A stretch of 64,000 bases of DNA from a virus. Below are positions 13,944 to 22,405 of the stretch, in pieces. Positions within the stretch are counted from its first letter, which is position 1, and each line of letters starts with the position of its first letter. Both the position numbers and the translations under genes were made by a program. A model generated the notes under the pieces. The model was given only the letters and a program-made list of their open reading frames with translations, searched no databases and had not been told where the DNA came from. The stretch covers positions 1 through 64,000 of the IMG/VR virus record IMGVR_UViG_3300026097_001055. One strand, written 5' to 3'.

Positions 13944-15002
13944 ATGAAAAAAATTGATATTTTAGATTTTTCTAAATATTTAAGAAAAAAAGGTAATAAT
14001 AAACTTGCTCGTTTAGGTCATGTAAATGCTGTAATTAATGAGTTAGAAAATAAAATTAATTCTCCAGTTAATCCAAGCAATGGTGATGGTTTAATTTATG
14101 ATAGTACTTCGGAATCTTGGATTAGTTCTGTAATTTCAGGTGGTGGATTAGAAGGTACACAATATGTATTTGTTTCAGCAAATGGTACGGATGTAGAAAA
14201 TGCACAAGAGCTTCAAGAAGCTTATAATACAGCTCAAACAATGTCTCCTAGTGCAACAAACAGAATAACCATTGTTTGCGGAATGGGTAATTACAGTTTT
14301 GTAAACCCTTTTGTAATGGATCAAGAGTATATTGATCTTGTTTCATTAGATGGAAATAAAAGTATAATTTTTAATTCTGCGGGTATTAATGTACAAGGAA
14401 ACGATGTCTTTATAAAAGGTGTTAATGTAGGCGTTAATACATTTTTAATAGCTGATAATTTAAATTTGTTAAAAGTTGAAAATTGTGAAGGTGGAAGTTT
14501 TTCATTTGGAGGATTTGCTGTAACTTCAGGTACTTTTATAAATTGTATTGGTAGTAATAGTTCATTTGGTAGTAACTCACTAGCGTCGGGAACTTTTATA
14601 GATTGCCAAGGTGGTGATACTTCATTTGGAGGTTATGGTATAGCAGATGGAAAATTCATTAATTGTGAAGGTGGATTCGCTTCATTTGGAGGTGAGGCCT
14701 TAGCTTCAGGTATATTTATAAACTGTGAAGCTAGTATTTACTCATTTGCTGGTGCAGGAACCGCATCAGGAACTTTTAATAATTGTGTAGGTAGAGATTT
14801 ATCATTTGGGGGTGATGGAGGAACTGCATCAGGGATTTTTACTAATTGCCAAGGTGATGATGATTCATTCGGTAAAGGAGGAAATCTTACAGGAAAACTG
14901 TATTATTGTCGTGAAACAGGAGGTAGTTTTGAAACAATATCAGCAGGAGGTATAACTCGATTATGTATAGATGGTCTTAATAATGAAAATAATCAAGGAT
15001 AA
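13944..15002 (+). CDS. Tail spike/fibre with beta-helix-like repeats
   Basis: The N-terminal 30 residues (KIDILDFSKYLRKKG, NKLARLGHVNAVIN) repeat the anchor of the preceding gene, followed by NPSNGDGLIYDSTSESW. Residues from about 165 onward contain six or more repeats of about 21 residues of the form G.FINCxG...SFGGxGxA, typical of a parallel beta-helix coil. It could be a spike that binds or cuts polysaccharide, but no catalytic residues are evident. The shared anchor suggests the two proteins compete for or share one attachment site. Confidence 0.78.
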   Translation: MKKIDILDFSKYLRKKGNNKLARLGHVNAVINELENKINSPVNPSNGDGLIYDSTSESWISSVISGGGLEGTQYVFVSANGTDVENAQELQEAYNTAQTMSPSATNRITIVCGMGNYSFVNPFVMDQEYIDLVSLDGNKSIIFNSAGINVQGNDVFIKGVNVGVNTFLIADNLNLLKVENCEGGSFSFGGFAVTSGTFINCIGSNSSFGSNSLASGTFIDCQGGDTSFGGYGIADGKFINCEGGFASFGGEALASGIFINCEASIYSFAGAGTASGTFNNCVGRDLSFGGDGGTASGIFTNCQGDDDSFGKGGNLTGKLYYCRETGGSFETISAGGITRLCIDGLNNENNQG

Positions 15003-15013
15003 ATAAAAGAATA

Positions 15014-15349
15014 ATGAAAAATTATCAAAGTACAACAGAAAATTCTTGGGTTGAACTTTTAAAAGTTGAATTAACAAACGAACAAAAAGAGTTACTTATT
15101 TCAACAGATGATAGTGATAAAAATGCTAAAACTTCTTTAATAAACTTAATTAAGTCTCAAAAAGAAGGTAATGTTAAGTCCACAAAAAATAATGAACTTA
15201 ATAATTTTTATCAAAGCATTAAACCTGAATTGAAAGAAAAAGATAATTATGAATTTATCTCAGTAACTTTATCTGAAAAAGAAAAAGGTGCATTTAAAGG
15301 AATTCTTAATTATAGAATAAATGGAAAGCACAAACAAATTAGATTTTAA
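15014..15349 (+). CDS. Hypothetical protein in fibre cluster, 111 aa
   Basis: Highly charged (Lys/Glu-rich) soluble protein without recognised motifs, starting MKNYQSTTENSWVELLKVEL. It lies 11 bases after the beta-helix fibre. By position it might be a fibre chaperone or minor attachment protein; this is inference only. Confidence 0.65.
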   Translation: MKNYQSTTENSWVELLKVELTNEQKELLISTDDSDKNAKTSLINLIKSQKEGNVKSTKNNELNNFYQSIKPELKEKDNYEFISVTLSEKEKGAFKGILNYRINGKHKQIRF

Positions 15350-15365
15350 TTAAAAATTAAAAAAA

Positions 15366-15785
15366 ATGTCAATAGGAAATAAAATATCTGATGGAGGTAA
15401 AGGTACTAATTATCCGTATCAATCTAAGGTGCTTAAAGGATTACAACAGTCTATTAATGAATTAGAAGTAATTAACACTAATACTTCTCCTGTTGGCGGA
15501 TTAGCAACTGAAGCTACTTTAAATAATCTAAACTCAACAATTCAACCTCAAACAAGAACTGCAGGCATTATTAGACCTACAGGAGCAGGAAACCTAAACA
15601 CAGTAGCGGCTCAATTTTATTCTGTATCTGTAGCTAATACGGGGTTAACAGATGGAACAGTATTAGGAGTAGCTATTAGACCGGGAGAAATATTAAATTT
15701 TGCGGCAGATTCCTTAAATAATTATTTTACTTCTTTTGCTTATGATGCAACAGGTACTGACTTTGTAATTACCTTTATATATTAA
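15366..15785 (+). CDS. Small virion/fibre protein, 139 aa
   Basis: MSIGNKISDGGKGTNYPYQS is followed by a helical stretch (KVLKGLQQSINELEVI) and a beta-rich Gly/Ala/Asn part ending TSFAYDATGTDFVITFIY. The pattern is common among uncharacterised structural proteins of Bacteroidetes phages. It ends 2 bases before the next gene, and the cluster appears co-translated. Confidence 0.68.
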   Translation: MSIGNKISDGGKGTNYPYQSKVLKGLQQSINELEVINTNTSPVGGLATEATLNNLNSTIQPQTRTAGIIRPTGAGNLNTVAAQFYSVSVANTGLTDGTVLGVAIRPGEILNFAADSLNNYFTSFAYDATGTDFVITFIY

Positions 15786-15787
15786 AA

Positions 15788-16339
15788 GTGGCTACTATTA
15801 TAAACATAGATAAAGTTCCAAGAACTAAGAATTTTGGTTTATTTACCCAAACAGCAGCCTCTACTCCTGTAGTAAACACAATTGTTGAAACTACCATACT
15901 TAATGGTGGTGTAGGTACAATGACTGTACCTAGTAATGGATTTCAAGTAGGGGATTCTTTTTCAGCTTCTTTATCAGGATTATTATCATCAAACAACAAT
16001 GATACTTTAAGAATAAGAGTTAAAGCAGGATTAGTGGAACTAGGAGACTCAGGTATTATAACTTTACCTAGTATTACTAATAAGTTTTTTGATTTAAAGT
16101 TACACTTTACTATAAGAACTGTAGGTGTACCAGGAGTAGCATCTATAGCTACATCAGGACAATTTACTTATTCTAAAAATGCCGGAAATGCTTTTGAGGG
16201 TATGGATTTCGTAAGCATAAACAATACTACTTTTGATACTACAATTAACAACACTATAGATATTACAGCAGAATGGGGAACAGCTAGTTTAAGTAATAGC
16301 ATATCTACAGAGCTATTTGTTTTAAACAAAATATATTAA
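15788..16339 (+). CDS. Beta-rich fibre protein, 183 aa (GTG start)
   Basis: The only sensible start is GTG at 15788, 2 bases past the preceding stop. The protein is almost entirely beta-type (TILNGGVGTMTVPSNGFQVG; FSASLSGLLSSNNNDTLRIR) and resembles jelly-roll-like tip or head-fibre domains of Bacteroidetes phages. It ends with ELFVLNKIY. Role in host binding is inferred from neighbours. Confidence 0.7.
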   Translation: MATIINIDKVPRTKNFGLFTQTAASTPVVNTIVETTILNGGVGTMTVPSNGFQVGDSFSASLSGLLSSNNNDTLRIRVKAGLVELGDSGIITLPSITNKFFDLKLHFTIRTVGVPGVASIATSGQFTYSKNAGNAFEGMDFVSINNTTFDTTINNTIDITAEWGTASLSNSISTELFVLNKIY

Positions 16340-16340
16340 T

Positions 16341-16613
16341 ATGAGTACAAGAATAGAAATAATTTCACCAAAGGATTTAACATTGATATTGCCTTATTTA
16401 AGTGGTGATACTTCAACTGAGGTTACAATCATTACAGATTCAGACGGTATAATTGATACTATTGACACAACGGGTTTAACTTCGGTTGTATATGAGGTTA
16501 ATAGCGTAGTTGTAACATTGCCTTTTACTTTAGCAGTTGCAGATGAATTAGTAGTTAGTTTTGATTCAGCTATTTTGGACGGTCAAATTAAATTAGAAGG
16601 AAATTATGTCTAG
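16341..16613 (+). CDS. Hypothetical beta-rich protein, 90 aa
   Basis: A small Thr/Ile/Val-rich protein (TIITDSDGIIDTIDTTG) of likely beta fold, unrecognised. It overlaps the next gene by 8 bases, so the pair is coupled. Probably a minor component of the fibre assembly. Confidence 0.65.
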   Translation: MSTRIEIISPKDLTLILPYLSGDTSTEVTIITDSDGIIDTIDTTGLTSVVYEVNSVVVTLPFTLAVADELVVSFDSAILDGQIKLEGNYV

Positions 16614-17412
16614 GAAATTTGTATATTATGGAGCGGGAAAATCGGGAGGTTTAGACCCTGATGCGGAGGCGTTTCTAACAGCTACGGGAATTACCGACCC
16701 AACTATCACGAGTGCTATTGATACTTTAGTTAAGGATTTAAAATCAAATAGTTTGTGGAGTAAATTCAGATACATTTACCCATTTGTAGGTGGAACGGCT
16801 ACTACTAATAAATATAACTTAAAAGACCCTAGAGATTTAGACGTTGCTTTTAGGTTAACATTCTTTGGTGGTATAACGCATACAGTTGGTTTTAATCCAA
16901 ACGGTACGAATGGGTATGCAAACACGTTTTGTGCCGCTGCAAGTAATGTCACATACAATTCTGAGCATTTGTACATTACGTCTAATACTAACAATACACC
17001 TACTTCCAGCAACCCTGCTGATACAGGGACATTAAACTCTGTAAATCAAACATCTTTATTGGGAATTTCAACTGCTACAAATTCAGAGCAATTTGCATCT
17101 AGGATGAATCAGGCTGTTATTTCAGTTCTTAATGCAAATCGTATAGGTTCTTATTGTGCGACTAAAAACGGTAGTACTAATTTAAGATTGTTTAAAGACT
17201 CATTGTTAGTTGCTAACGGCACAAGCGTTGGTTCTCTGCCTACATTTTATAATTTAATAGGAACATTAGGACGTTCTCAAAGTGGCACAAATACAAATCA
17301 TTTCACCAATCAAAACTATACATTTGCAACTTACGGAGATGGACTTAGTGATACAGACGTGGCTAACTTAACAAGCATTGAACAAGCATTTAACACAACT
17401 TTAGGGAGATGA
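16606..17412 (+). CDS. Phage adhesion protein, 268 aa, Bacteroidetes-phage type
   Basis: Contains the stretch DPDAEAFLTATGITDPTIT, then WSKFRYIYPFVGGTAT and YNLKDPRDLDVAFRLTF. I recognise this series from a widespread family of Bacteroidetes phage and prophage proteins in the tail-tip region. The C-terminal half is a beta sandwich-like part with GTLGRSQSGTNTNHFTNQNY and ends in helix DVANLTSIEQAFNTTLGR. It is probably a host-binding tail-tip or fibre protein; the exact ligand is unknown. Confidence 0.75.
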   Translation: MSRKFVYYGAGKSGGLDPDAEAFLTATGITDPTITSAIDTLVKDLKSNSLWSKFRYIYPFVGGTATTNKYNLKDPRDLDVAFRLTFFGGITHTVGFNPNGTNGYANTFCAAASNVTYNSEHLYITSNTNNTPTSSNPADTGTLNSVNQTSLLGISTATNSEQFASRMNQAVISVLNANRIGSYCATKNGSTNLRLFKDSLLVANGTSVGSLPTFYNLIGTLGRSQSGTNTNHFTNQNYTFATYGDGLSDTDVANLTSIEQAFNTTLGR

Positions 17413-17612
17413 TAGTAGCAAAATTAACACAGCAACAAGCAGATGAATTAAAGGGTAAAGAATATACTAAAGACAGCGTATTTAACCCAATACAAGATGC
17501 TAACGATAATTGGGTTATTTCCTTAGAAGAAGTAGAACAATGCGATATTAAATGGGTTAAAGAACTTCCTTTAATTGAATTTGAACCTAAGATTTACGAT
17601 GATTTAATTTAA
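17409..17612 (+). CDS. Small protein after adhesin, 67 aa
   Basis: Starts inside the adhesin stop (ATGA overlap at 17409). It holds LTQQQADELKGKEY and FNPIQDANDNWVISLEEVEQ, a pattern often found right after this adhesin type in Bacteroidetes phages. It may act as a chaperone or cap for the adhesin. Function not established. Confidence 0.65.
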   Translation: MIVAKLTQQQADELKGKEYTKDSVFNPIQDANDNWVISLEEVEQCDIKWVKELPLIEFEPKIYDDLI

Positions 17613-17647
17613 AATACGTATAGCTTAATAAAAAATATGATAAAGTC

Positions 17648-18202
17648 ATGAGTTTTTTAGAAAAAACAATAATAGCAAGTGGGTATAACAATATTGAACA
17701 TTTTAGAAATAGTGCATTTCATCCTGATTCTATGACTAATACTACAATAACGGCAAGTATAGCTACAGGAATAGCTATAATGATAGAAACATTTTTAGGA
17801 ATACATCTGGTAGCTGTGTTAGTAATTTTAGGACTTTTCAGTTTAGAGTTATTTACAGGAATAAAAGCTTCATATAAAGATGGCTATGGTTGGTCTACTA
17901 AAAAGTTTGGTAAAGGATTTTTAAAATTAGCAATTTATACATTAATGGTTGGTTTTACTAATCTACTTGCTGTTTATGGACCTATAGAAACTTATTGGGG
18001 TTATGAATTCAATCATTATAAATGGTTACATTATCTCTTTAGTAACTTTGTTATAATCAATTATATTTTAAGTAATTTAGAAAACTTTATAAGATTGGGT
18101 TGGAAAGATCAATTTGGATTAGTTGAAAAAATTGCTAATTATTTTAATTTACATGTATTGACAATTAAAAAAGAAAAAGATGAAAAAAAGATTTCAAAAT
18201 AA
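17648..18202 (+). CDS. Holin (phage holin family 4-like)
   Basis: The 184-residue protein has three to four hydrophobic segments: about residues 35-65 (VAVLVILGLFSLELFTGI), 80-105 (LAIYTLMVGFTNLLAVY) and 125-145 (LFSNFVIINYILSNLENF). The LELFTGIKAS and LSNLENF motifs match the TcdE/holin-4 family, and the tail is basic. Its place directly before a second membrane protein and the amidase supports a role in timing lysis by permeabilising the inner membrane. Confidence 0.82.
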   Translation: MSFLEKTIIASGYNNIEHFRNSAFHPDSMTNTTITASIATGIAIMIETFLGIHLVAVLVILGLFSLELFTGIKASYKDGYGWSTKKFGKGFLKLAIYTLMVGFTNLLAVYGPIETYWGYEFNHYKWLHYLFSNFVIINYILSNLENFIRLGWKDQFGLVEKIANYFNLHVLTIKKEKDEKKISK

Positions 18203-18404
18203 AATCACTACAGTAATAGGAATATTTTTAATGTTAACAGGATTAATTCTTTATATAGGTAGTAAATTTGCAGATTATAAGTTAACTGTATTAGAATTAA
18301 GCGCAGTAATAACACTTGGTTGGGTATTTTTAACAGCTAAAGATACTCTTATTGAAGGTGTATTATTCAATGTATTTAAAATTAAAAAAGAAAATAATAA
18401 ATAA
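18180..18404 (+). CDS. Small lysis-cluster membrane protein, 74 aa
   Basis: Two membrane spans (IGIFLMLTGLILYIGS and AVITLGWVFLTA) with a basic start MKKRFQNK and basic tail. It overlaps the holin by 23 bases and precedes the amidase by 6 bases, so it belongs to the lysis cassette, perhaps as antiholin or second holin. The role is inferred from order only. Confidence 0.7.
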   Translation: MKKRFQNKITTVIGIFLMLTGLILYIGSKFADYKLTVLELSAVITLGWVFLTAKDTLIEGVLFNVFKIKKENNK

Positions 18405-18410
18405 GTTAGT

Positions 18411-19349
18411 ATGAAGCTGTTAAATATATTTAAGTTTTTAATAGGACTGTTCAGTAAACAAAATTCAATTACTCAAGTAGAAAAAAAATCTGCAACTCAA
18501 TCCTTATCACATAATATAACTGTAGAAAAACCTACAGTTATTATAGAAGATCCTCTAGCTACAACAGATGTTAAAGAAAACGTTAATATAGAAAAAGAAA
18601 TCATTACTCAGCAACCTTCTTTAGACGAAGAATACAAATTGAAAAAACATTTTTTACCAAAAACGCAATATTTTAAAGGCCCTACTATTAAAAAATGGGC
18701 TTTTGGACATCATACAGCAGGTTGGCATAATCCTTATAAAGTAATTGATTCTTGGGGAAGAGATAATAGAGGTAAAGTAGCTACAGAATATGTATTAGGC
18801 GGTCAGAAAATAACTGATGGTAATAACGAGTTTGACGGAATATTAGTGAAAGCGTTCCCTGACGGAGGATGGGGATGGCATTTAGGCATAGGACGTAGAG
18901 AATTACATTCAAATAGTATAGGAATAGAGCTTAATAACTTTGGTTATTTAACTAAAGGTGGTTACTATAAAAGATTCAATGGGGAAAAAACTTGGATTAG
19001 AAAACAACCTGGTAAATTTTATACTTATGTTGGAACAAAAGCTAACCCTAATCAAGTAATAGAATTAGAAAAAAGTTTTAGAGGTTACAAATACTGGCAT
19101 TCATATTCAGAAGCTCAAATAGAAAAACTCAAACTTTGGTTATTAGAAATGGAAAATAAGTACAATATCAATCCACGTAAAGGTTTAGTAGAGCTAATAA
19201 AACAAAAAGGGGTATTTGAAGCTTTTAATTTCTGTAATATAGAATATGTACAAAACAACCCAGGTTTTTATTGTCACACTAACGTACAAAAAGGTAAGTT
19301 TGATTTATATCCCCACCCTAAGCTTGTAAAGATGTTATTAAATCTATAA
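18411..19349 (+). CDS. Endolysin: N-acetylmuramoyl-L-alanine amidase
   Basis: After a hydrophobic N-terminus (MKLLNIFKFLIGLF) and a 70-residue linker comes an Amidase_2-like domain: KWAFGHHTAGW (His100/His101), RGKVATEYVLGG, WGWHLGIG and HSNSIGIELNN, with a later HSYSEAQIEKL and YCHTNVQKGKFDLYPHP. The zinc-binding His residues and Glu175 are in the usual order, so it should cut the amide bond between muramic acid and L-alanine in host peptidoglycan. The N-terminal hydrophobic segment may act as a signal-anchor. Confidence 0.88.
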   Translation: MKLLNIFKFLIGLFSKQNSITQVEKKSATQSLSHNITVEKPTVIIEDPLATTDVKENVNIEKEIITQQPSLDEEYKLKKHFLPKTQYFKGPTIKKWAFGHHTAGWHNPYKVIDSWGRDNRGKVATEYVLGGQKITDGNNEFDGILVKAFPDGGWGWHLGIGRRELHSNSIGIELNNFGYLTKGGYYKRFNGEKTWIRKQPGKFYTYVGTKANPNQVIELEKSFRGYKYWHSYSEAQIEKLKLWLLEMENKYNINPRKGLVELIKQKGVFEAFNFCNIEYVQNNPGFYCHTNVQKGKFDLYPHPKLVKMLLNL

Positions 19350-19351
19350 TT

Positions 19352-19999
19352 ATGATTTTTAAAATGTTAAATATATTATTTGTAATAATAATATTAGGAC
19401 TTTTAATTTTAAATATAAAAAGCTGTCAAAAAAATAAAGCTTTTAAAAGCTCTGTAGAAAATATTTTAAGCTATAAAGATACCGCTAAAGTATATAAGTC
19501 TAAACTAGGAAAATATGTTTATTACAATGAAGATTTAAAAGTAACTTTAAAAGAACTTACTGTAACTAAAGATTCATTAATTAATTTGTTAGAAGATTTA
19601 AAAATTAAAAAGCCTAAAAACATTACCAAAATTATTACAGAAGTAAAGTATGTAGACGTTCCTATAATTTATAAAGACACTATTCCTTGCGATACTTTTA
19701 TTGAACCTTTTAAATATAAAGATAAATGGTTAACTATTAATGGTATAAGCAGTAATAATGGATTTATTTTTAAAAATTTAAATGTTACTAGCGGTATTAC
19801 TTTAGTTAAAGGTGAGAAAAAGAATGGTTTTTTTAAACAAAATGAAGAAGTAATTAGTGTAATATCTGATAATCCTTATTTAAAAGTAAATAATATTTCT
19901 AGTTATACAATTAAACCTAAAAAAAATTTTCATGATAAATGGTGGTTTAAAACAATATTATTTGGTACCGGTATCATTGTAGGAAGTAATTTACAATAA
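19352..19999 (+). CDS. Spanin-like membrane-anchored protein, 215 aa
   Basis: A single N-terminal span (LNILFVIIILGLLILNI) is followed by a coiled-coil-rich periplasmic part (KVTLKELTVTKDSLINLLED) and ends with a second weak hydrophobic stretch (WFKTILFGTGIIVGSNLQ). The order holin-membrane protein-amidase-this gene is typical for an i-spanin/Rz-like protein that helps disrupt the outer membrane. Sequence similarity is not obvious; the call is from architecture and context. Confidence 0.6.
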   Translation: MIFKMLNILFVIIILGLLILNIKSCQKNKAFKSSVENILSYKDTAKVYKSKLGKYVYYNEDLKVTLKELTVTKDSLINLLEDLKIKKPKNITKIITEVKYVDVPIIYKDTIPCDTFIEPFKYKDKWLTINGISSNNGFIFKNLNVTSGITLVKGEKKNGFFKQNEEVISVISDNPYLKVNNISSYTIKPKKNFHDKWWFKTILFGTGIIVGSNLQ

Positions 20000-20032
20000 T
20001 AAAATTAATATTTATATTTTAAAAATAAAGTA

Positions 20033-20908
20033 ATGGAAGTTATAAAACTAGGTAAAAATATACATAAGTTAGCTTTTGAAAGTAAAAAAGCAAAAATAGC
20101 TCTTTTTTCAGATATTCATTGGGATAATCCAAAATGCAACAGAGAATTATTAAAAAAAGATTTAGACTATTGTTTACAGAATAATATACCCGTTCATATA
20201 AATGGAGACTTGTTTTGTTTAATGCAAGGAAGAGGTGATAGACGTAGTAGTAAATCAGATATACTTCCGGAACATAATAATTCAAAATATTTAGATAGTA
20301 TTGTTCAAACAGCTGTAGAATGGTTTACTCCCTATAAAGATATACTAACTGTTATTGGTTATGGTAATCATGAAACAGCTATAATTAAATGGCAAGAAAC
20401 TGATATATTGCAAAGATTTGTAGATTTATTTAATATAACAAATGATACTCAAATTTATACAGGGGGTTATGGTGGTTGGATGATTTATCAACTACAACCA
20501 CAAGGTAACACTAGAACATCATTTAAACATAAATATTTTCATGGTTCTGGTGGAGGTGGTGTTGTTACTAAAGGAGCTATTAATCTAACTAGAGCAACTG
20601 AAATGTATGAGGGATTTGATATTTTTAGTATGGGTCATATTCATGAAAATAGTTGCCGTAATGATTCTATTGAAATATTATCTACTCAAAATGGTGTTTA
20701 TAATGTCAAACTAAAAGAAATACATTTAGCTTTAACAGGTACTTATAAAGAAGAATATGAAGATGGCTCTAAAGGTTGGCATATTGAAAGAGGAGCTCCT
20801 CCAAAAACAATAGGTGGTAGAATTTTAGAAATAACTTCTAAAATTGAAAGAACTAAGAACCTTAAAAAAACTATTACAAAAGTAGATAGTTACAAATTTC
20901 CTATTTAA
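20033..20908 (+). CDS. Calcineurin-like metallophosphoesterase
   Basis: The metal-binding motifs of the family are present in order: LFSDIHWD (Asp27, His29), HINGDLF, IGYGNHETAI and FSMGHIHENS, with another His in KYFHGSGGGG. Relatives are Mre11/SbcD-type DNA nucleases and diverse phosphoesterases. The protein has 291 residues without a capping domain, so it is probably a phage DNA nuclease or nucleotide phosphatase. It sits between lysis genes and packaging genes; an antisense frame at 20040-20285 is a shadow. Confidence 0.85.
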   Translation: MEVIKLGKNIHKLAFESKKAKIALFSDIHWDNPKCNRELLKKDLDYCLQNNIPVHINGDLFCLMQGRGDRRSSKSDILPEHNNSKYLDSIVQTAVEWFTPYKDILTVIGYGNHETAIIKWQETDILQRFVDLFNITNDTQIYTGGYGGWMIYQLQPQGNTRTSFKHKYFHGSGGGGVVTKGAINLTRATEMYEGFDIFSMGHIHENSCRNDSIEILSTQNGVYNVKLKEIHLALTGTYKEEYEDGSKGWHIERGAPPKTIGGRILEITSKIERTKNLKKTITKVDSYKFPI

Positions 20909-20964
20909 AATATAGAATAAATAGCAATAATAATTTTTACTGATTTTATTTATATAACTTTTAG

Positions 20965-20990
20965 AAGTTTAAACTTTTTATGTATATTTG
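20965..20990 (+). promoter_or_regulatory. Palindrome plus TATATTTG box before the packaging operon
   Basis: AAGTTTAAACTT (about 20966-20977) is a perfect palindrome and is followed by TATATTTG at 20983-20990, the Bacteroidetes -7 box, and by another GTTTAAAC. No good TTTG lies at the -33 position, so the palindrome may bind an activator. The start codon is 25 bases downstream. Confidence 0.45.
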
Positions 20991-21014
20991 TTTAAACTTT
21001 TAATAATTAAAAAA

Positions 21015-21317
21015 ATGGAGAACACAAAAAACCAAGAAGCTTTGACTGCAGAAGAGATGCATCAGAAAAAAGCAGAAATGATCAATTTTTATAAGGAATC
21101 AATGCCTTATTTACAAGCACAGCATGAATATGAAGAGATGCTTTGTAAAATTGATGAAGTAAGATTTAAAAGAGCTAATATTCAGTATCAGTTTGCTATG
21201 ATGAATGCAGGACCTGAAGAAGAAGAAACTGATAAGATTGATACACTAAAAGAAGAATTAAAATCTGAAGCTCCTTTACAAAAAAAACCAAAAGGTAAGA
21301 AATTAAAAACTAAATAA
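21015..21317 (+). CDS. Hypothetical coiled-coil protein, 100 aa
   Basis: Start at ATG 21015 (MENTKNQEALTAEEMHQKKA); the TTG further upstream lies inside the promoter box. The protein is helical and Met/Glu-rich with a Lys-rich tail (KKPKGKKLKTK). It opens the packaging operon and ends 1 base before the next gene. Function is unknown; a scaffold-like or DNA-binding accessory role is possible. Confidence 0.7.
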   Translation: MENTKNQEALTAEEMHQKKAEMINFYKESMPYLQAQHEYEEMLCKIDEVRFKRANIQYQFAMMNAGPEEEETDKIDTLKEELKSEAPLQKKPKGKKLKTK

Positions 21318-21318
21318 A

Positions 21319-21699
21319 ATGGCTTTAGTAAATCGCATTGAAAAAAAGGCAGTTATGTCTAAATGGGATTTAGTAAAGTTTCAGATAATCACTTATTGTT
21401 ATCTTAATAGAATAACAGTAAGTGATTCTGAACTTAATTGTTTAACTTTATTAAGTTTTAACCAACCTGTTGAACTTAATGATTTTTGTTTTGACGTATC
21501 TGAAGAAGAATCTTGGATTTTTAAATCTTCTCAGTCAGTTAGAAATGCTTTAAACAAGTGTGAGAAAAAAGGACTTATTAAAAAAGACACTATAAACAAA
21601 AAAGTTATTCAACTAAATCCGGACATAAATCTTAAAATTGAAGGTAATTTGTTATTTGAACTTAAATTTTTAGCTAAAGATGATACCGAAGAAACCTAA
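21319..21699 (+). CDS. Winged-helix-like conserved phage protein, 126 aa
   Basis: The sequence KWDLVKFQIITYCYLNRI ... SDSELNCLTLLS ... SSQSVRNALNKCEKKGLIKK suggests a helix-turn-helix/winged helix, with the C-terminal wing KKVIQLNPDINL. I recall the same layout upstream of packaging genes in crAss-like phages. It may be a late-gene regulator or a packaging factor. It overlaps the next gene by 20 bases. Confidence 0.7.
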   Translation: MALVNRIEKKAVMSKWDLVKFQIITYCYLNRITVSDSELNCLTLLSFNQPVELNDFCFDVSEEESWIFKSSQSVRNALNKCEKKGLIKKDTINKKVIQLNPDINLKIEGNLLFELKFLAKDDTEET

Positions 21700-22099
21700 T
21701 GAAATAATTAAAGCTACAGCTGAAGAAATGAATATATCAGAAACTAAAGTAGATGATATAGTGAGTTTTTTCTATAAGGAATTAAGAAAAAATTTATCAG
21801 ATCTTACTGAATTAAAAATAGAAAATCCAGGTTTAGGCTATTTTATAATTAGATCACAAAAGGTTGATAACAGCATTAAGGATATTAACAGGCAATTAGA
21901 TAATGTAGATACTAAATCTTTCAAAGGGTATCATTCTAAAAAAACATTAGAAGATAAGCTTGAAAAACTTGAAAATATAAAGATTAAAATAAATGCCTTT
22001 TTTGAACACAAAAAAAAATTTAGAGATGAGCAAGCTAAGTACTATTTGGAAAAACAGAAAGCAAATAATGGAGGGACTAAAGAACTCCCTAATTCGTGA
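21680..22099 (+). CDS. IHF/HU-like DNA-binding protein, 139 aa
   Basis: The first 60 residues follow the HU/IHF pattern: NEIIKATAEEMNISETKVDD, then FFYKELRKNL, LKIENPGLGYFIIR, where HU has KxxxxxVAxxxxxSxxxVxx and the xGFGxF beta-arm. The remainder is a helical coiled-coil extension (KTLEDKLEKLENIKIKINAF). IHF-like subunits near terminase are a known crAss-like phage trait and would bend DNA in packaging or in the virion. Divergent, so moderately sure. Confidence 0.6.
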   Translation: MIPKKPNEIIKATAEEMNISETKVDDIVSFFYKELRKNLSDLTELKIENPGLGYFIIRSQKVDNSIKDINRQLDNVDTKSFKGYHSKKTLEDKLEKLENIKIKINAFFEHKKKFRDEQAKYYLEKQKANNGGTKELPNS

Positions 22100-22325
22100 T
22101 AAGTATGTAGAAGAAATAGCTGAAAAAAGATTAGCTATTTGCAATACGTGTTCTAAAAAAGATGATCAGGGTAAAAGTTGTATAGTTCCTGGAACACAAC
22201 CTTGTTGTGGTTCTTGTGGATGTTCACTATCTTTAAAACTAAGATCTCTTTCTACAGAGTGTCCTGATAAAAAATGGTCAGCGCTTGTTACAGAAGAAGA
22301 TGAAGATAAACTTTTAGAGTTATGA
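22068..22325 (+). CDS. Cys-rich zinc-binding protein, 85 aa
   Basis: The start at 22068 (MEGLKNSLIRDKYVEEIAEK) is preferred because a longer frame would lie mostly inside the IHF-like gene. It has CNTC, CIVPGTQPCCGSCGCS and a late CPDKKW, i.e. six to eight Cys arranged as a double zinc knuckle. This type is common in phage neighbourhoods of packaging genes; likely nucleic-acid binding. It overlaps the previous gene by 32 bases and the next by ATGA. Confidence 0.7.
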   Translation: MEGLKNSLIRDKYVEEIAEKRLAICNTCSKKDDQGKSCIVPGTQPCCGSCGCSLSLKLRSLSTECPDKKWSALVTEEDEDKLLEL

Positions 22326-22405
22326 CAAAGACTGTGTATCTTGTAGAAGAAAGAAGCACTCTTTATTGTACAAAATTAAGAAATCAAAATGCTATAGTAG
22401 AATGA
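22322..22405 (+). CDS. Mini-ORF, 27 aa, coupled on both sides
   Basis: The frame MTKTVYLVEERSTLYCTKLR and seven more residues starts with an ATGA overlap on the upstream stop and ends with an ATGA overlap on the downstream start. Such double coupling is unlikely by chance and suggests a translated peptide, or at least a translated spacer carrying ribosomes to the next gene. Confidence 0.45.
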   Translation: MTKTVYLVEERSTLYCTKLRNQNAIVE

